Positions 23,711 to 33,731 of a stretch of 64,000 nucleotides of DNA are shown one piece after another. Within the stretch, counting starts at the first letter, position 1. Every line of letters begins with the position of its first letter. The DNA comes from Phytophthora sp. 'mugwort' (lineage: Eukaryota > Oomycota > Peronosporomycetes > Peronosporales > Peronosporaceae): NCBI GenBank assembly GCA_033558025.1, contig JAUCEF010000007.1, positions 7,502,001 through 7,566,000 on the forward strand, given 5' to 3'. The notes under the pieces are model-generated. The model saw only the letters and a list, made by a program, of their open reading frames with translations, did no database searches and had not been told where the DNA came from. Made by a program: the position numbers and the translations under genes.

Positions 23711-24265
23711 CTCTGTGCCATGCTTTTAAATAACATGTAGTCTTTTCCCTTTGCATAGCCACTATTTCCTTCCTGCTGCGTTTCGTCCTTGTCCTGCCTC
23801 CGATAAAAATTACTAAGTGCACACGTTGTTTGGGAAACATGTTAGCTGCGCCTGCACAGAAACCGGCCAAAAAAAACAACGTGGGGGACAACATCTTGTT
23901 TTGGCACGTCTATACACCCAACTGATGTGTCGCGTTTTTCAGAACCAGGCTCACGTACCTAGGACATACTATACAAATTTCAATTGTTGCATCGTCCCAA
24001 TCATGTTGTTCAAACAACATGTATGAGTTTTTGGAAAGTTGGAAAACCAGCGCGGGTGTTGGGGGAGGGGTAAGGATTCTGTCAATTACCGCGAAGAATT
24101 TAAAACTCCGCAATTCACCGGGAAGAGTTTTGAATACGCCAATCACTGAGAAGAATTTTGAATTTTTGAAATGAGGCACTAATATCGTCTGTGGTCCTAC
24201 ATTCCCGTGGATGTCAAGCCACGCATTAATTTCTCTCGCTACATACCAAGCACTTCGACAACACG

Positions 24266-24930
24266 ATGAAGGCAGAACTTATCAAGCGCACTCGGCTCAC
24301 AAGACACCAAAAGGTACTGCTGTGCAGCAAGGCCAAATCGTCCGCCACAATGTCCTTCCATGAGCTCGCTCTATGGGCCAAGGTGAGTTTTAGTCTAAAT
24401 TCACCGCCTAGCAAATCTATGATAGCAGGACGCTCAAAGCGCGAGCCAAGCTGATGGAGAGCGCTGTGGCCATGCTGGCCGCAAAAATTCGCCAACTCGT
24501 GCCCAGTTTTTTATCGACCACAACGTTGTGGACTTTATCATGCTTGCGGAGCTGGAATGATCTCGACAAGAAGATGGCACTTCAGGAGCGACGAGTGCTG
24601 TTGCTCGTCGACAACGTTTCGTCGCATGACGAGACAGGTCTTTAACTGACCCACGTTCGTGTCCTCAAGCTACCACAGAATACTACGACCAAGATTCAGC
24701 CAGGTAATATATAGTGCATCAAACGAGAGGTCCTCTCTAAAAAAAATTATGCACGCTTTCGAGCAACTTGATGAATTTGATGGGAACCCTTACAAAGTGT
24801 GTATATTGATAGCATTAGAGTGGAGTGAGCGGCCTGAGCGAAGTGTCGGCCACCACCATACGTATTTGCTGGCTTCATTCGACATTGATAAGCTAAGGTG
24901 GCGTGTCATTCGTATTGAACTAAATTAGTA
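24266..24930 (+). pseudogene. Jerky/Tigger-like pogo transposase fragment
   Basis: N-terminal helix-turn-helix (LTRHQKVLLCSKAKSSATMS, HELALWAKVSFSLN) at 24290-24400, then after a stop a DDE part (ERRVLLLVDNVSSHDET at 24590-24640 with the second catalytic Asp; VRVLKLPQNTTTKIQP at 24655-24705). The region between them is shortened, and stops follow. It is a deleted, inactive copy. Confidence 0.65.
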
Positions 24931-25437
24931 CACATGACGATTCATTAAACCTCCTTCTATATTATCCTCCGCTTTATCCGTATCACGTGTGGCTTATTCG
25001 CCCACATTACTGTAGTAATACTGGTAGTAGTATTAACGCAGCTCTCATCTCTCCCGCAAGCCACTCGTAGGAACGCTAGTTATTTAACCTGAACCCGCTA
25101 TTCAGTTACCAGATGAAAGAATTTTTTGTGTTTTTTATTGCAGCTTCAAACGTACGATTTTGATGCAGGCTGGATGCGAACAATGAGTTCTGTTATGCGG
25201 TAAGTCACGTCGCCTTGCCTGGCCCAATCTCTCCACAGCGTTTTTTTTTTTTTGCCATACGAAGTCCAAGTACAATCCTGAAGGGTTCGGCAGCCTCAAC
25301 GGTGTCATCCCCCCTGCTTGAACACCACCTTCGTTAAACCACTTGCGTTTTGTATACCGCGCGCCGGCGCCGGCCCCGACGACACGCCCACGTTTTCCTT
25401 TTCTTTCCGCTCCGCTCGATCGATTCATTTGAATGAG

Positions 25438-25445
25438 TCATTTCC
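25438..25445 (+). promoter_or_regulatory. Inr-like motif of variant H3
   Basis: TCATTTCC, 64 nt before the ATG, fits YCAYTYY and is conserved with the canonical H3 promoter (3148-3155). Further upstream, 25258-25300 matches the canonical H3 upstream block at 3264-3305 (GAACCCTTCAGGATTGTACT on plus at 3264 onward). Confidence 0.45.
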
Positions 25446-25501
25446 GCTTTGCCAAGCTTCGGACCAAGAACCAACAAGAAACAACCTTCAACAATTGAAA
25501 G

Positions 25502-25912
25502 ATGGCCCGTACGAAGCAGACTGCCCGCAAGTCCACCGGTGGCAAGGCCCCGCGCAAGCAGCTGGCCACCAAAGCCGCTCGCAAATCTGCGCCCACAGCC
25601 GGCGGCGTCAAGAAGCTGCACCGCTACCGCCCCGGTACGGTCGCTCTGCGCGAGATCCGCAAGTACCAAAAATCGACAGACCTGCTGATCCGCAAGCTTC
25701 CGTTCCAGCGCCTAGTGCGTGAGATTACGCAGGAGTATCAGATGGACCGGCGTTTCCAGTCAACGGCCATCCTGGCGCTGCAGGAGGCGTCGGAGGCCTA
25801 CCTGGTGGGATTGTTCGAAGACACGAACCTGTGCGCCATCCACGCCAAGCGCGTCACCATCATGCCCAAGGACATGCAGCTCGCGCGACGCATCCGCGGC
25901 GAGCGCACATAA
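25502..25912 (+). CDS. Divergent histone H3 with K79Q
   Basis: 136 codons, intronless, with a perfect N-terminal tail. It differs from the window's canonical H3 at seven residues: P38L, A75T, D77E, K79Q, T80M, L82R and I124M. Five of the seven fall in residues 75-82, the end of helix alpha-1 and loop L1, which faces nucleosomal DNA and carries the Dot1 methylation site K79. The frame is intact, and promoter and 3' flank are homologous to the canonical gene, so it is a dispersed duplicate rather than a processed copy. It may be a replacement variant or an early pseudogene. Its neighbour downstream is IFT20 (convergent). Confidence 0.9.
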   Translation: MARTKQTARKSTGGKAPRKQLATKAARKSAPTAGGVKKLHRYRPGTVALREIRKYQKSTDLLIRKLPFQRLVREITQEYQMDRRFQSTAILALQEASEAYLVGLFEDTNLCAIHAKRVTIMPKDMQLARRIRGERT

Positions 25913-25929
25913 ATCTCTTCCTCGGCGTT

Positions 25930-25942
25930 GGTGACCTCCACC
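25930..25942 (+). terminator. Candidate histone 3' hairpin of variant H3
   Basis: GGTG-ACCTC-CACC, starting 18 nt after the stop codon, matches the place of the hairpin after canonical H3. The loop sequence differs while the outer stem is kept. Confidence 0.3.
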
Positions 25943-26291
25943 CTTTCTTTTCGAGCTGCATGTAGTGTCATACCTTTTCTCTTCTTTTTATCGCCACTTA
26001 TCTTTCTGTGACTTGCACTGTGTGATAGGGCGTTGTACTCAAGCTCACCGTGTGTGGTGTGACAAACCCGTAGTATGTTAGCCTTATTATTTGCAGATAA
26101 GAATTCCTCTTTCAACATGAAACGTTCTCTGGTTCATCTTACTCAGTTTTTAGTTGCTTTTGGAGAAAGTGCATATTTGAGATGTAAACCGGTAACTCGG
26201 ATATCACGAATCTCGATTCGAGACGTAGTTGCCACATCAACGTTGCGCTCTCTAGGATGCAGTGATAAGCTGCATCAAGTACGACGCCACG

Positions 26292-26905
26292 TTACGCCTC
26301 GTTATTGCTCAGCTTGTCCATGAGCAGCTGCTGCTCGTCGGCTATCTTTGTGAGCGACTGGTACTGCAAGTTGTATCTGTGCAGATCGCGGCAAATGCGC
26401 ATCGATTGAAGAATCAAGTGTTAATAAACGCTTGGTGACCGCCATCGCTCAAACGCACCGTTCCAGCTCGGTCTTCTTCTCCTTGATCTGCAGTTCCAGC
26501 ATCTGCTTCTGACGATTCCTATTCTCCACCTCGCTGTCGACGCGGTTGCGTTGACCGATCGCCTGGCATTTGTCACCGCGTTTTTAGCTTTCCGACGGCA
26601 TGGGTAAATCGATTGATGCCCTCTCGTACCTTTAGTTTCTCGCGCTCAATGCGTGCCGCCTGACCCTCCATCACTTCCAGCACCCCCTTGACGATCTCAT
26701 GGAACTCCTCGAGCTCTGCAGCGCCAGCAAAACGTTAGACTCGCAACCCTATAGAAGGAGTCTGCGCTAGGAACGCACTAGTGGCGAACTGGTTGCTCTC
26801 CTGCTCGAGATCCGTCGTATGAACAATGTTCTCCTTGTCCAGCACCCGCAACTGGCAGTCGTCATCGAAGCAGATGCTCGGAAGCTGGTTGTCTCCGCGG
26901 CTCAT
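26292..26905 (-). CDS. IFT20: Intraflagellar transport protein 20
   Basis: Subunit of the IFT-B complex that carries cargo along the flagellar axoneme and, in animals, from the Golgi to the cilium. Four short exons on minus, 26905-26779, 26715-26630, 26562-26459 and 26376-26292, with GT-AG introns of 63-82 bp, give 133 residues (the animal protein is about 132). The match runs along the whole length: QLRVLDKENIVHTTDLEQES near the start, then EEFHEIVKGVLEVME, AIGQRNRVDSEVENR, LQIKEKKTELERYNLQYQSL and KIADEQQLLMDKL at the end. It is mostly coiled coil. It is divergent from PEX4 with 140 bp between start codons. The exons are too short to show as long ORFs. Confidence 0.9.
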
Positions 26906-27019
26906 GGTCGGTTTGTTGATCGATAGAAGAAATGGCTACATGATCGCCATGAAGCGTCGGTTTTTATTTCTATTACTATCGATATACCAGTACATGACCG
27001 GTGTGTCAAAAATTTGCTC

Positions 27020-27026
27020 TCATTTT
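27020..27026 (+). promoter_or_regulatory. Inr-like motif of PEX4
   Basis: TCATTTT fits the oomycete Inr consensus YCAYTYY and lies 20 nt before the PEX4 ATG. This gives a very short 5' leader. Confidence 0.35.
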
Positions 27027-27045
27027 GCAATCAAGAAGGTCCAAG

Positions 27046-27770
27046 ATGAACACCAACGTGAAGCGCCTCCGCAAGGAGCTGCAAGAGCTTAAGAAGAACC
27101 CCGAGGAGGACATGATCCTGTACCCCGAGGAGGACACCATCATGCGCTGGAAGGCCTTCATTCGCGGACCCAAAGATACGCCGTTCGAGGACCGCTGCTT
27201 TGAACTGGCTATCCAAACCACGCCGCTTTACCCCATGGAGCCGCCCAAGATGAAATTTATCACCAAAATCTTCCACCCCAACGTGCATTTCAAGGTAACA
27301 AAGCGCGACAACGGCAGATGATCAAGTCGAATAAAGATTGAAGTGAACGGGAGGGCAATTACTGATTGATTGTGAACCTATCGTGCTACGTGTCAATCGC
27401 TACAGGACGGGAGCATCTGTCTAGACATTCTTAAACGCGAGTGGTCTCCAGCGTGGACACTGAGAGTGAGCTGAGATTTGATTGATGTTGTGGTTGCGCG
27501 GTGATACTCATTAATGTTAATCCGCTTAGGCTGCGTGTTTGGCTGTGATCTCGCTGTTGTCGGATCCTGCGGCTGATTCGCCCCTAAACTGCGACGCCGG
27601 TAAGTGCTCGCAACAAAGAGTATAGATGTGCGGTGTGTTGATCTAGTTGGGGTATTGCTTGCTGTACAGGAAACATGATTCGAGCGGGTGACATGATGGC
27701 GTACAACACGATGGCGGAGATGTACAAGAAAGAGTATGGACTGCTGGAGCTCCCGAAGGATCCGTTTTAA
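27046..27770 (+). CDS. PEX4: Peroxisomal ubiquitin-conjugating enzyme (peroxin-4)
   Basis: An E2 enzyme; PEX4 monoubiquitinates the import receptor PEX5 at the peroxisomal membrane so that it can be recycled. Exons 27046-27294, 27406-27465, 27530-27599 and 27670-27770 join in frame to 159 residues, the usual size of a single UBC domain. It shows FHPNVHFKDGSICLDILKRE with the active-site Cys in SICLDIL, then WSPAWTL, and a C-terminal block DSPLNCDAGNMIRAGD that is characteristic of PEX4 among E2 enzymes. All introns are GT-AG (64-111 bp). It converges on TGS1 with 80 bp between stop codons. Confidence 0.9.
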
Positions 27771-27850
27771 GTGCTCACGCAGCCTGTAATGTAAAGTTTG
27801 CATGAATTGTTGAACGTCATAGGATGGCAACAATTCAATTGCTTGGGCAC

Positions 27851-29389
27851 CTATGTTTCAGCTATAATTGAATTCATGGTATGGGCTTCCTTCTCGTTTG
27901 ACGACAAGCAACTCGACCCTTCGACTTGCTTCTCCGATGCAATCAAGTCGCCGTAATAGGCAATCACGACCTTTAGCTGCTTATTCAGAAATATTCTCTC
28001 GCACTCCATGGGTTCACCTGGCGCTAGTGCCTCTAAGTCCGCTGTGGGCGTACCTCTTGGGAGGTAGTAGGCAATATTCTTTGACACTTGGCAAGCCTGT
28101 GCAAACAGGTCCAGACCGGAAACACCTTTCACAAGCATATCTTTCAAGCTAAAATGCTTCCGACTGTAGTTCACCCCTCCCCATGGTGGAGATAAAAACA
28201 CAGCATCAGCCTTGAGCCGAGGCAGAATCTCGATGGAATTGCCGACGATAAACTCAATTTTGTCCGCGACACCGTAAATCGCAGCATTATGTTTTGCCAT
28301 GCGGATTTTTTCTGGGTCAATGTCGATTGCAATAACCTGCTTGCATGTCATGGCTAACTGAATGGCGTTTCCGCCGCAGCCTGAGAAAGGGTCAACCACG
28401 ATATCGCAGGCGAGGCGTTTCGCGATATGCTCTGCAATTACTTGAGGTGTCACCTGTATGGGGCATATCACCATGGATTAGCAATTTGGTCCTTTCTCAC
28501 TACTACAGCTGAGACTACGCACCGAATACCAGCTCTCGTGGTCAAGCTGAATTCCGTCCTCAAACTTCTCGAAGAGAGTATGCCTTTGCAAATAAAACTT
28601 CACGACGTCTTTCGGAACTTCAGCAGAACAAACATAAACAATGCGAACGGTCACTAACACGCCAGAACGCCTCGCAACCAACGCAAGCACTTACCTGGGT
28701 ACTTGTTTTTCTTCTTCTTGCCAGTTGAATTCTTGTGCTCAATTTCACAGATACTCTTCTCCTTGAGCTTAACCTCTTCAACCACCTCGACTTTCTCAAC
28801 GACACGCTCGGTCACTTCTCCATCTGAATTATATACCACGCGCACCTTGTCGACTAACGTTATCTCCGTTTTTGGAGCCGACTTCTCACCAGCTTGTTCC
28901 TCCTCTCCATCAACACCAGCTTCCTCATCACCTCCATCTCCCACGTGTTCAGCGTGTTCAGCGTCAATAATGATTTCCTCGTGTTCACCATGGGCTTCTA
29001 CACTCTCTTCATCAACGACCTGCTCTACCACCTCCAGCAATCTCTTGCGTTTTCTCAAAGCCTTGGACCTCGATCCGCTGCCGAAACACAGGGGTAGAGA
29101 CCCCTCCATCCCTGCCGCCTTCATCTCTCGCTCCAACTGTACTTGCGCAGCTCGATACAAGTCCGCGTACGCGTTGTCTTCCTCTCCATCCTCAACAATG
29201 TCGCCAGTCAGCCGCCGTCGCTTGTTTTTCATGGTTTTCTTAACCTTCCCAGACTGCAAAAGACGGAGCAAAGCATAGAAAAATGTCGGAACCCACATAC
29301 AGCCACTCTGTAATCACGCTTAGCAGTTCTACCTCGTGATTCGCCTGCGTGTTGCGGCTGCGCAGCCGCACCTCCGTGACCAGCGCCAT
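27851..29389 (-). CDS. TGS1: Trimethylguanosine synthase
   Basis: It converts the m7G cap of snRNAs, snoRNAs and telomerase RNA to the 2,2,7-trimethyl form. The Rossmann methyltransferase domain is in the C-terminal half: SAM-binding DPFSGCGGNAIQLA, acidic loop AIDIDPEKI, and the catalytic LSPPWGG motif (about 28180-28200). Exons on minus: 29389-29333 (probable; donor GTAGAA), 29253-28695, 28617-28523 and 28453-27851, giving 437 residues. If the first exon is wrong, translation would start at Met 29232. The N-terminal half is Glu/Lys/Val-rich and acidic (HEEIIIDAEHAEH), with no fold I recognise. It is divergent from the SEL1 gene with about 110 bp between starts. Confidence 0.88.
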
Positions 29390-29500
29390 GGCGCTCAAAA
29401 TGCGGATTCACCTCGTTTCTATTGGATGTCAACTGACCGGTTTATCACCAATCGCAACGCTGAATTATTTTGTTGAAGTGAGCATTTTAGATTTTGCTTC

Positions 29501-32500
29501 ATGATGCGCATTTTCAGCGTCGCTCTGGGCGTCGTAGCGGCGTCTGTGGGGTCAGTGAAGTCTGTATCGCTAATGGAAGACGTCGCGTGGTTTGCGGGCT
29601 CCCCGTCGTCCACCTGGAGCGCCGTCGATTCGCTCTCTATGTGCGCGCTCGACGTTTTCCACTTTGGAGTGAGATTTCCAGCATTTTCATACAAAAAACA
29701 AGACATTTTCAAATGGCAATTAGTTGCGAAAAGCGTGGAAGGGGTGGAAAGCGGCGCCGTCGTGGCTTCGGGGCCGCTGAAAGTGACAACACAGAGCAGA
29801 AAAGTGTTTGAACCAGAAGAAGAGACTGAAGAAGGAGAGAAAAAGACAGGAGAAGGACTAAAATGCGAATTAGACCCGGACTTTTGCACCCCGAAGCTGG
29901 TGGGCATCCGCCTGCCGGATGTTGACGAGGAGATCGAAAAAAGGGCTTCGTTGCAGAAAGACAATTCTATTGTATTGGAGTTCGAGCAGCCGACAAACCG
30001 GCCGCGTGCAAGTTCCAAGGAGGAGCTTCGTCGCTTTGTGAGCTTTACGGAATATATTGGAGAAGCTTTGGAGGGCACGTGGTCAGATGATGGAAGAGAG
30101 CTAGTGATTCGAATTATGGATATTCATACTGAGCAAGTGAAGCCTGTGGGGGAGTTGATGCAGGGATTACTGCATACGAATGTTATTGTTGCTGGAGCGA
30201 AACAGGGAAGTGGTCGAGGCGGGGGCGAGATGATTCTGTATGAAGGGTTGCAGAGCTTACGTGTTGAGCCGCCAGGTATGTACGCGATTCGAGTTTCTGT
30301 TCATGGAGAGAACGCGTTTTGGTCACCCAGACTCTCCATCGTACCGTGTGATACATCCTTTGTTGTGATGGATCCCGCGCGAACGGCTGCATTAAGTGAT
30401 GTTGGCTTGGCGAACGAAGTGCTGAGTGAAACTCACCCAAGTTTTGCTATTGATGGGGTGCTGACGCATGGTGGAGACGAAGGATTTGTGCTGCCGCACG
30501 AATCTATTCAGATGCAAGTACCCGGATCCTGGAGCTTAAGCTTTTGGGTATTCTTGACAGAGGACTCTACGGGCAGTTTCCGAACGTTGTTTTTTAATGG
30601 AAATGGCGAGAATCAACAGCGAACGCCGTCAGCATGGTGGAAACCAGACGAGCGTCAGCTTGTGCTGCGGGTAAGCACGAATACTAGTGTCGACGTTGGA
30701 CTTGACAGTGGTGGTGAGCTTCCTCTAAACGAATGGATCCACTTGGGGTTTACCTTTGTGAACTGCTCCCAGAGTGATTCATTCAGGGCTTGTCCCCAAA
30801 ACCATACAGACATTGAAAACTGGAAGTACTCGTATTCCTTTTATGTGAATGGGTTACTAGATACGGAGGTCCGTATCCATGAACCTGTAATTGCAACCAG
30901 TGGCCCCTTGCATATTGGCAAGGGACCATGGACGGATGGTATGCGGGGATTTACGAGTAGTTTGAGAGTATTTCCAGTTCCTGTTTCTTCTGAGGAACAG
31001 CGCCAGCTCTATTTCTCCGAGAGACACCGTCACAAAAACTATGCGAACTGCAGTGAAGTTGTGTCCCTTGACGCCGAGATGAAAGAACCAGCAAAGCAAA
31101 TATCTTACTTATCCCGGTGTTTCGCAATTGGAGAAAAAGAAACTGAGAGTTTTGACAGTGTGGTTGGCGAAGATGATGAAGGGTTAGCAATTCTCACGGC
31201 CTTTGCTGAGGTTAACATGGCAGCATATCAAAAATCAGTCACAGCTTGGGACTCATGCGATCCGGATGCTTGGGATCTTCTAGTTGAAGCTGCAGACCTC
31301 GGGCACGCAACTGCTTGCCGAGATGTTGGTGAGGCATATTTGTATGGATCATACGCAGCTCAGGATCATTGCTCAGCTCCAGTACCTATTAAGCAAAACT
31401 TGACCCTGGCAGGAGAATATCTTGCTACAGCTTTTAGTGAAAAAGCTTACAGCGCTGGAAAACCTCTTGCACTCCTCATTGCAGTAAATAGCAGCGCAGT
31501 GACATATAATAGTGGTCAACTCGACTTCCTGACAACTGGGCTTATTCACTTTGCTGCAGCAAGTGGCGAAAAGGACGCGTTTGCTATGTTGGGCCGTAGA
31601 TACCGTGCTTTAGATGATTTGTATGTGGAGATATCGACGTATCACTTTTACCACGCAGCTATGGAAGCGGCATATGAATTTCATCAGCCTGGAAAGCAAC
31701 CATTGCACGAAATGACGCGATTGTATGACTCATTCGAGAGAGACGTCACTGCAGGCGAGCTAGGAGACGATGACGAGCTAATTCAATTCCAAAAAATGCG
31801 CGTAGACAGTGGCGACGGTGAGTCGATGGCTGCAATGGGGGACCTTTATTATTGGGGCGCTCATGGAGTCCCGCGCGATCACATTCAGGCATACAATTAC
31901 TTTAATCGAGCGGCCCAAGCGGGCAATGTGAATTCTCAATCAGCTGTGGCAGGTATGCTTCTGAAAGGAGAAGGAACTGCTCAGGACAATGTCACTGCTA
32001 TCAAGTGGTACGAAAAGGCTTCGGAGAAAAATCATACCCGAGCACTGAATGGTTTAGGTTTTATCCACTTCCATGGAAGTGGTGGCGTCCAGGAGAACAA
32101 GTCACTTGCTCTTGAGTACTTCGAGCGGGCTGCAGAAAACGAAGAAGACGGTGATAGCATATTTAACGCGGGGTATTGTCACGCAATGGGTCTTGGTACA
32201 AGTGTGAACGTGAGCCGTGCGATGGAATTCTACGACGTAGCTGCGAGAAGATTTGGACATTTCGATGCCATTTTTGAAATGGGAAAGATTTTTATGACTG
32301 GAGTAGCTGGGGCAGTGCCACGCAATTGTGAGCGGGCACAAGAATACTTAAAAGCGGCGTCTGATGGAGGGCAATGGGGACGCGCAGTGAGGAAGGGCTT
32401 CGATCTGTACACCGAAGGCGAGTTTGAACGTGCTGTTGTCTCTTACCATGAAGCTTGCGAGCTCGGATACCCCGTAGCGATTAGCAATTTAGCCTTCCTT

Positions 32501-33073
32501 TACGACCAACGTCTTTTACAACCAGGAGACGTAGGTAGTGAGCGCCGAGCGCTGAAGTACTTGTTGTTGGCGAACAATGACAACGGAGACAAGGAAGCCC
32601 TCGTGCGAATTGGAGATTTCCACTACTATGGACGTGCTGGCTTGCGCAAAGACCCAAAGACTGCTCTTCGATGGTACACTCGCGCTAGCGCTGAGGGTGT
32701 TGCTGTTGGAGCCTTTAATGTCGGTCAAATGCTCGAGTTTGCAGACGGCATCGAAGCTAACCTAGAACGTGCACATCGATATTATAGTCGCGTCCTGGAG
32801 CTTTCAGCTGGAGCAGCAGAAATTCAGTTGGTGATCCGATTCGCCAAGACCCGACTGGCCCTGCGACGGTGGCTGCAGAACACCCCCTTTGAAATATTTC
32901 TAGGCCCGGCAAGCTCACTATATGCAAGCGCGGACACGAACATGTCCGGTGCAGACTCCGCGGCTATGTTTAACGCAACTACGAGTTTCTTCAACGGCAA
33001 CTTCTATGCGATTATCTCCACAACGGCGATCGTTTTCGTCTCGATTGGTGTGTGGTATTTTTACAACACTTAA
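29501..33073 (+). CDS. SEL1L3-like secretory-pathway membrane protein
   Basis: A single open frame of 1190 codons, the largest intact gene here. Residues 1-22 are a signal peptide (MMRIFSVALGVVAASVGSVK). Around 335-515 lies a laminin-G/concanavalin-like fold (WSLSFWVFLTEDS, EWIHLGFTFVN, GPLHIGKGPWTDG). From about 590 to 1110 there are many Sel1-type TPR repeats (GDLYYWGAHGVPRDHIQAYN, AAQAGNVNSQSAVAGMLLKG, FNAGYCHAMGLGTSVN, RIGDFHYYGRAGLRKDPKTA). The last about 23 residues form one membrane helix with a tiny tail. Lectin-like fold, Sel1 repeats and C-terminal anchor match animal SEL1L3, and the repeats relate to Hrd3/SEL1L of ER-associated degradation. It is probably a luminal ER or Golgi protein. 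Confidence 0.85.
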   Translation: MMRIFSVALGVVAASVGSVKSVSLMEDVAWFAGSPSSTWSAVDSLSMCALDVFHFGVRFPAFSYKKQDIFKWQLVAKSVEGVESGAVVASGPLKVTTQSRKVFEPEEETEEGEKKTGEGLKCELDPDFCTPKLVGIRLPDVDEEIEKRASLQKDNSIVLEFEQPTNRPRASSKEELRRFVSFTEYIGEALEGTWSDDGRELVIRIMDIHTEQVKPVGELMQGLLHTNVIVAGAKQGSGRGGGEMILYEGLQSLRVEPPGMYAIRVSVHGENAFWSPRLSIVPCDTSFVVMDPARTAALSDVGLANEVLSETHPSFAIDGVLTHGGDEGFVLPHESIQMQVPGSWSLSFWVFLTEDSTGSFRTLFFNGNGENQQRTPSAWWKPDERQLVLRVSTNTSVDVGLDSGGELPLNEWIHLGFTFVNCSQSDSFRACPQNHTDIENWKYSYSFYVNGLLDTEVRIHEPVIATSGPLHIGKGPWTDGMRGFTSSLRVFPVPVSSEEQRQLYFSERHRHKNYANCSEVVSLDAEMKEPAKQISYLSRCFAIGEKETESFDSVVGEDDEGLAILTAFAEVNMAAYQKSVTAWDSCDPDAWDLLVEAADLGHATACRDVGEAYLYGSYAAQDHCSAPVPIKQNLTLAGEYLATAFSEKAYSAGKPLALLIAVNSSAVTYNSGQLDFLTTGLIHFAAASGEKDAFAMLGRRYRALDDLYVEISTYHFYHAAMEAAYEFHQPGKQPLHEMTRLYDSFERDVTAGELGDDDELIQFQKMRVDSGDGESMAAMGDLYYWGAHGVPRDHIQAYNYFNRAAQAGNVNSQSAVAGMLLKGEGTAQDNVTAIKWYEKASEKNHTRALNGLGFIHFHGSGGVQENKSLALEYFERAAENEEDGDSIFNAGYCHAMGLGTSVNVSRAMEFYDVAARRFGHFDAIFEMGKIFMTGVAGAVPRNCERAQEYLKAASDGGQWGRAVRKGFDLYTEGEFERAVVSYHEACELGYPVAISNLAFLYDQRLLQPGDVGSERRALKYLLLANNDNGDKEALVRIGDFHYYGRAGLRKDPKTALRWYTRASAEGVAVGAFNVGQMLEFADGIEANLERAHRYYSRVLELSAGAAEIQLVIRFAKTRLALRRWLQNTPFEIFLGPASSLYASADTNMSGADSAAMFNATTSFFNGNFYAIISTTAIVFVSIGVWYFYNT

Positions 33074-33470
33074 TAACAGGCTTATGTATCCTTATGATCT
33101 CACCCCATCGTCGGCAAGGTTGAATGAGTGGTTTGAACAGGCTGTTGGGCAAACCGTCTCGTAAGAAAAACAATTCTCATGTGGTTCAAGGACCGCCGTG
33201 TTCACCAGATTCGAACCAGAGTAGTAATATTCAGCAGGTTACGCAGTTGGTTTTTCTTCTTAGCTTTATTTTACAAGGAGAATAGGTTTAACCGCTTCTA
33301 ATGCGATGAAAGAGGGTTTCACCGACGCAACTTCTTTGACCAGCTGAGAGCTCGAGGAGGCACCAGACACTCCAGGTGCTCCTTCAAAACCTCTCGATAA
33401 GACAGACATAAAGCAGATATCGAAAACAAAATTGAGTTGATCCTGGAGGATAAAACTACTAAGTTTATAA
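33074..33470. other. 3' flank of SEL1 gene
   Basis: Non-coding; no ORF with a recognisable product and no clear repeat. Confidence 0.4.
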
Positions 33471-33705
33471 ACTAGGTGTCCACCAAACGTTGTTGGAAAG
33501 GGGCTGTCGATAATGTGCAGAGCGCATCAAGAACTGGCCCACCTTATAAAGAGCGTCTAGGACATCTAGCGGTACATGCGTAAATACCAACATGTCTAGA
33601 GCTTTAGAGACCGCAGGCCGAAACTTCTCGGGCTACGAGAGCCCTGCGCTCACGATCCATACACCAGATGCCAGTGACGAAGCTACTGTAAAACCTGGGA
33701 TTGTT
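33471..33705. repeat. Dispersed repeat, copy 1
   Basis: Shares long matches with 47968-48185 (GTCCACCAAACGTTGTTGGA, GTGCAGAGCGCATCAAGAAC, CTGTAAAACCTGG), in the same orientation. No coding content is seen. It is an unclassified interspersed repeat. Confidence 0.7.
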
Positions 33706-33731
33706 CCCCCAAACCTCACAAGGCCCCACCC

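Noticed and set aside
28703..29278. 191-codon plus ORF rich in Ser and Thr
   Set aside because: Antisense of the acidic Glu/Val part of TGS1; no domain and no plausible start.
29419..30078. 219-codon minus ORF
   Set aside because: Antisense of the N-terminus of the SEL1L3-like gene, which has a signal peptide and a 1190-codon frame.
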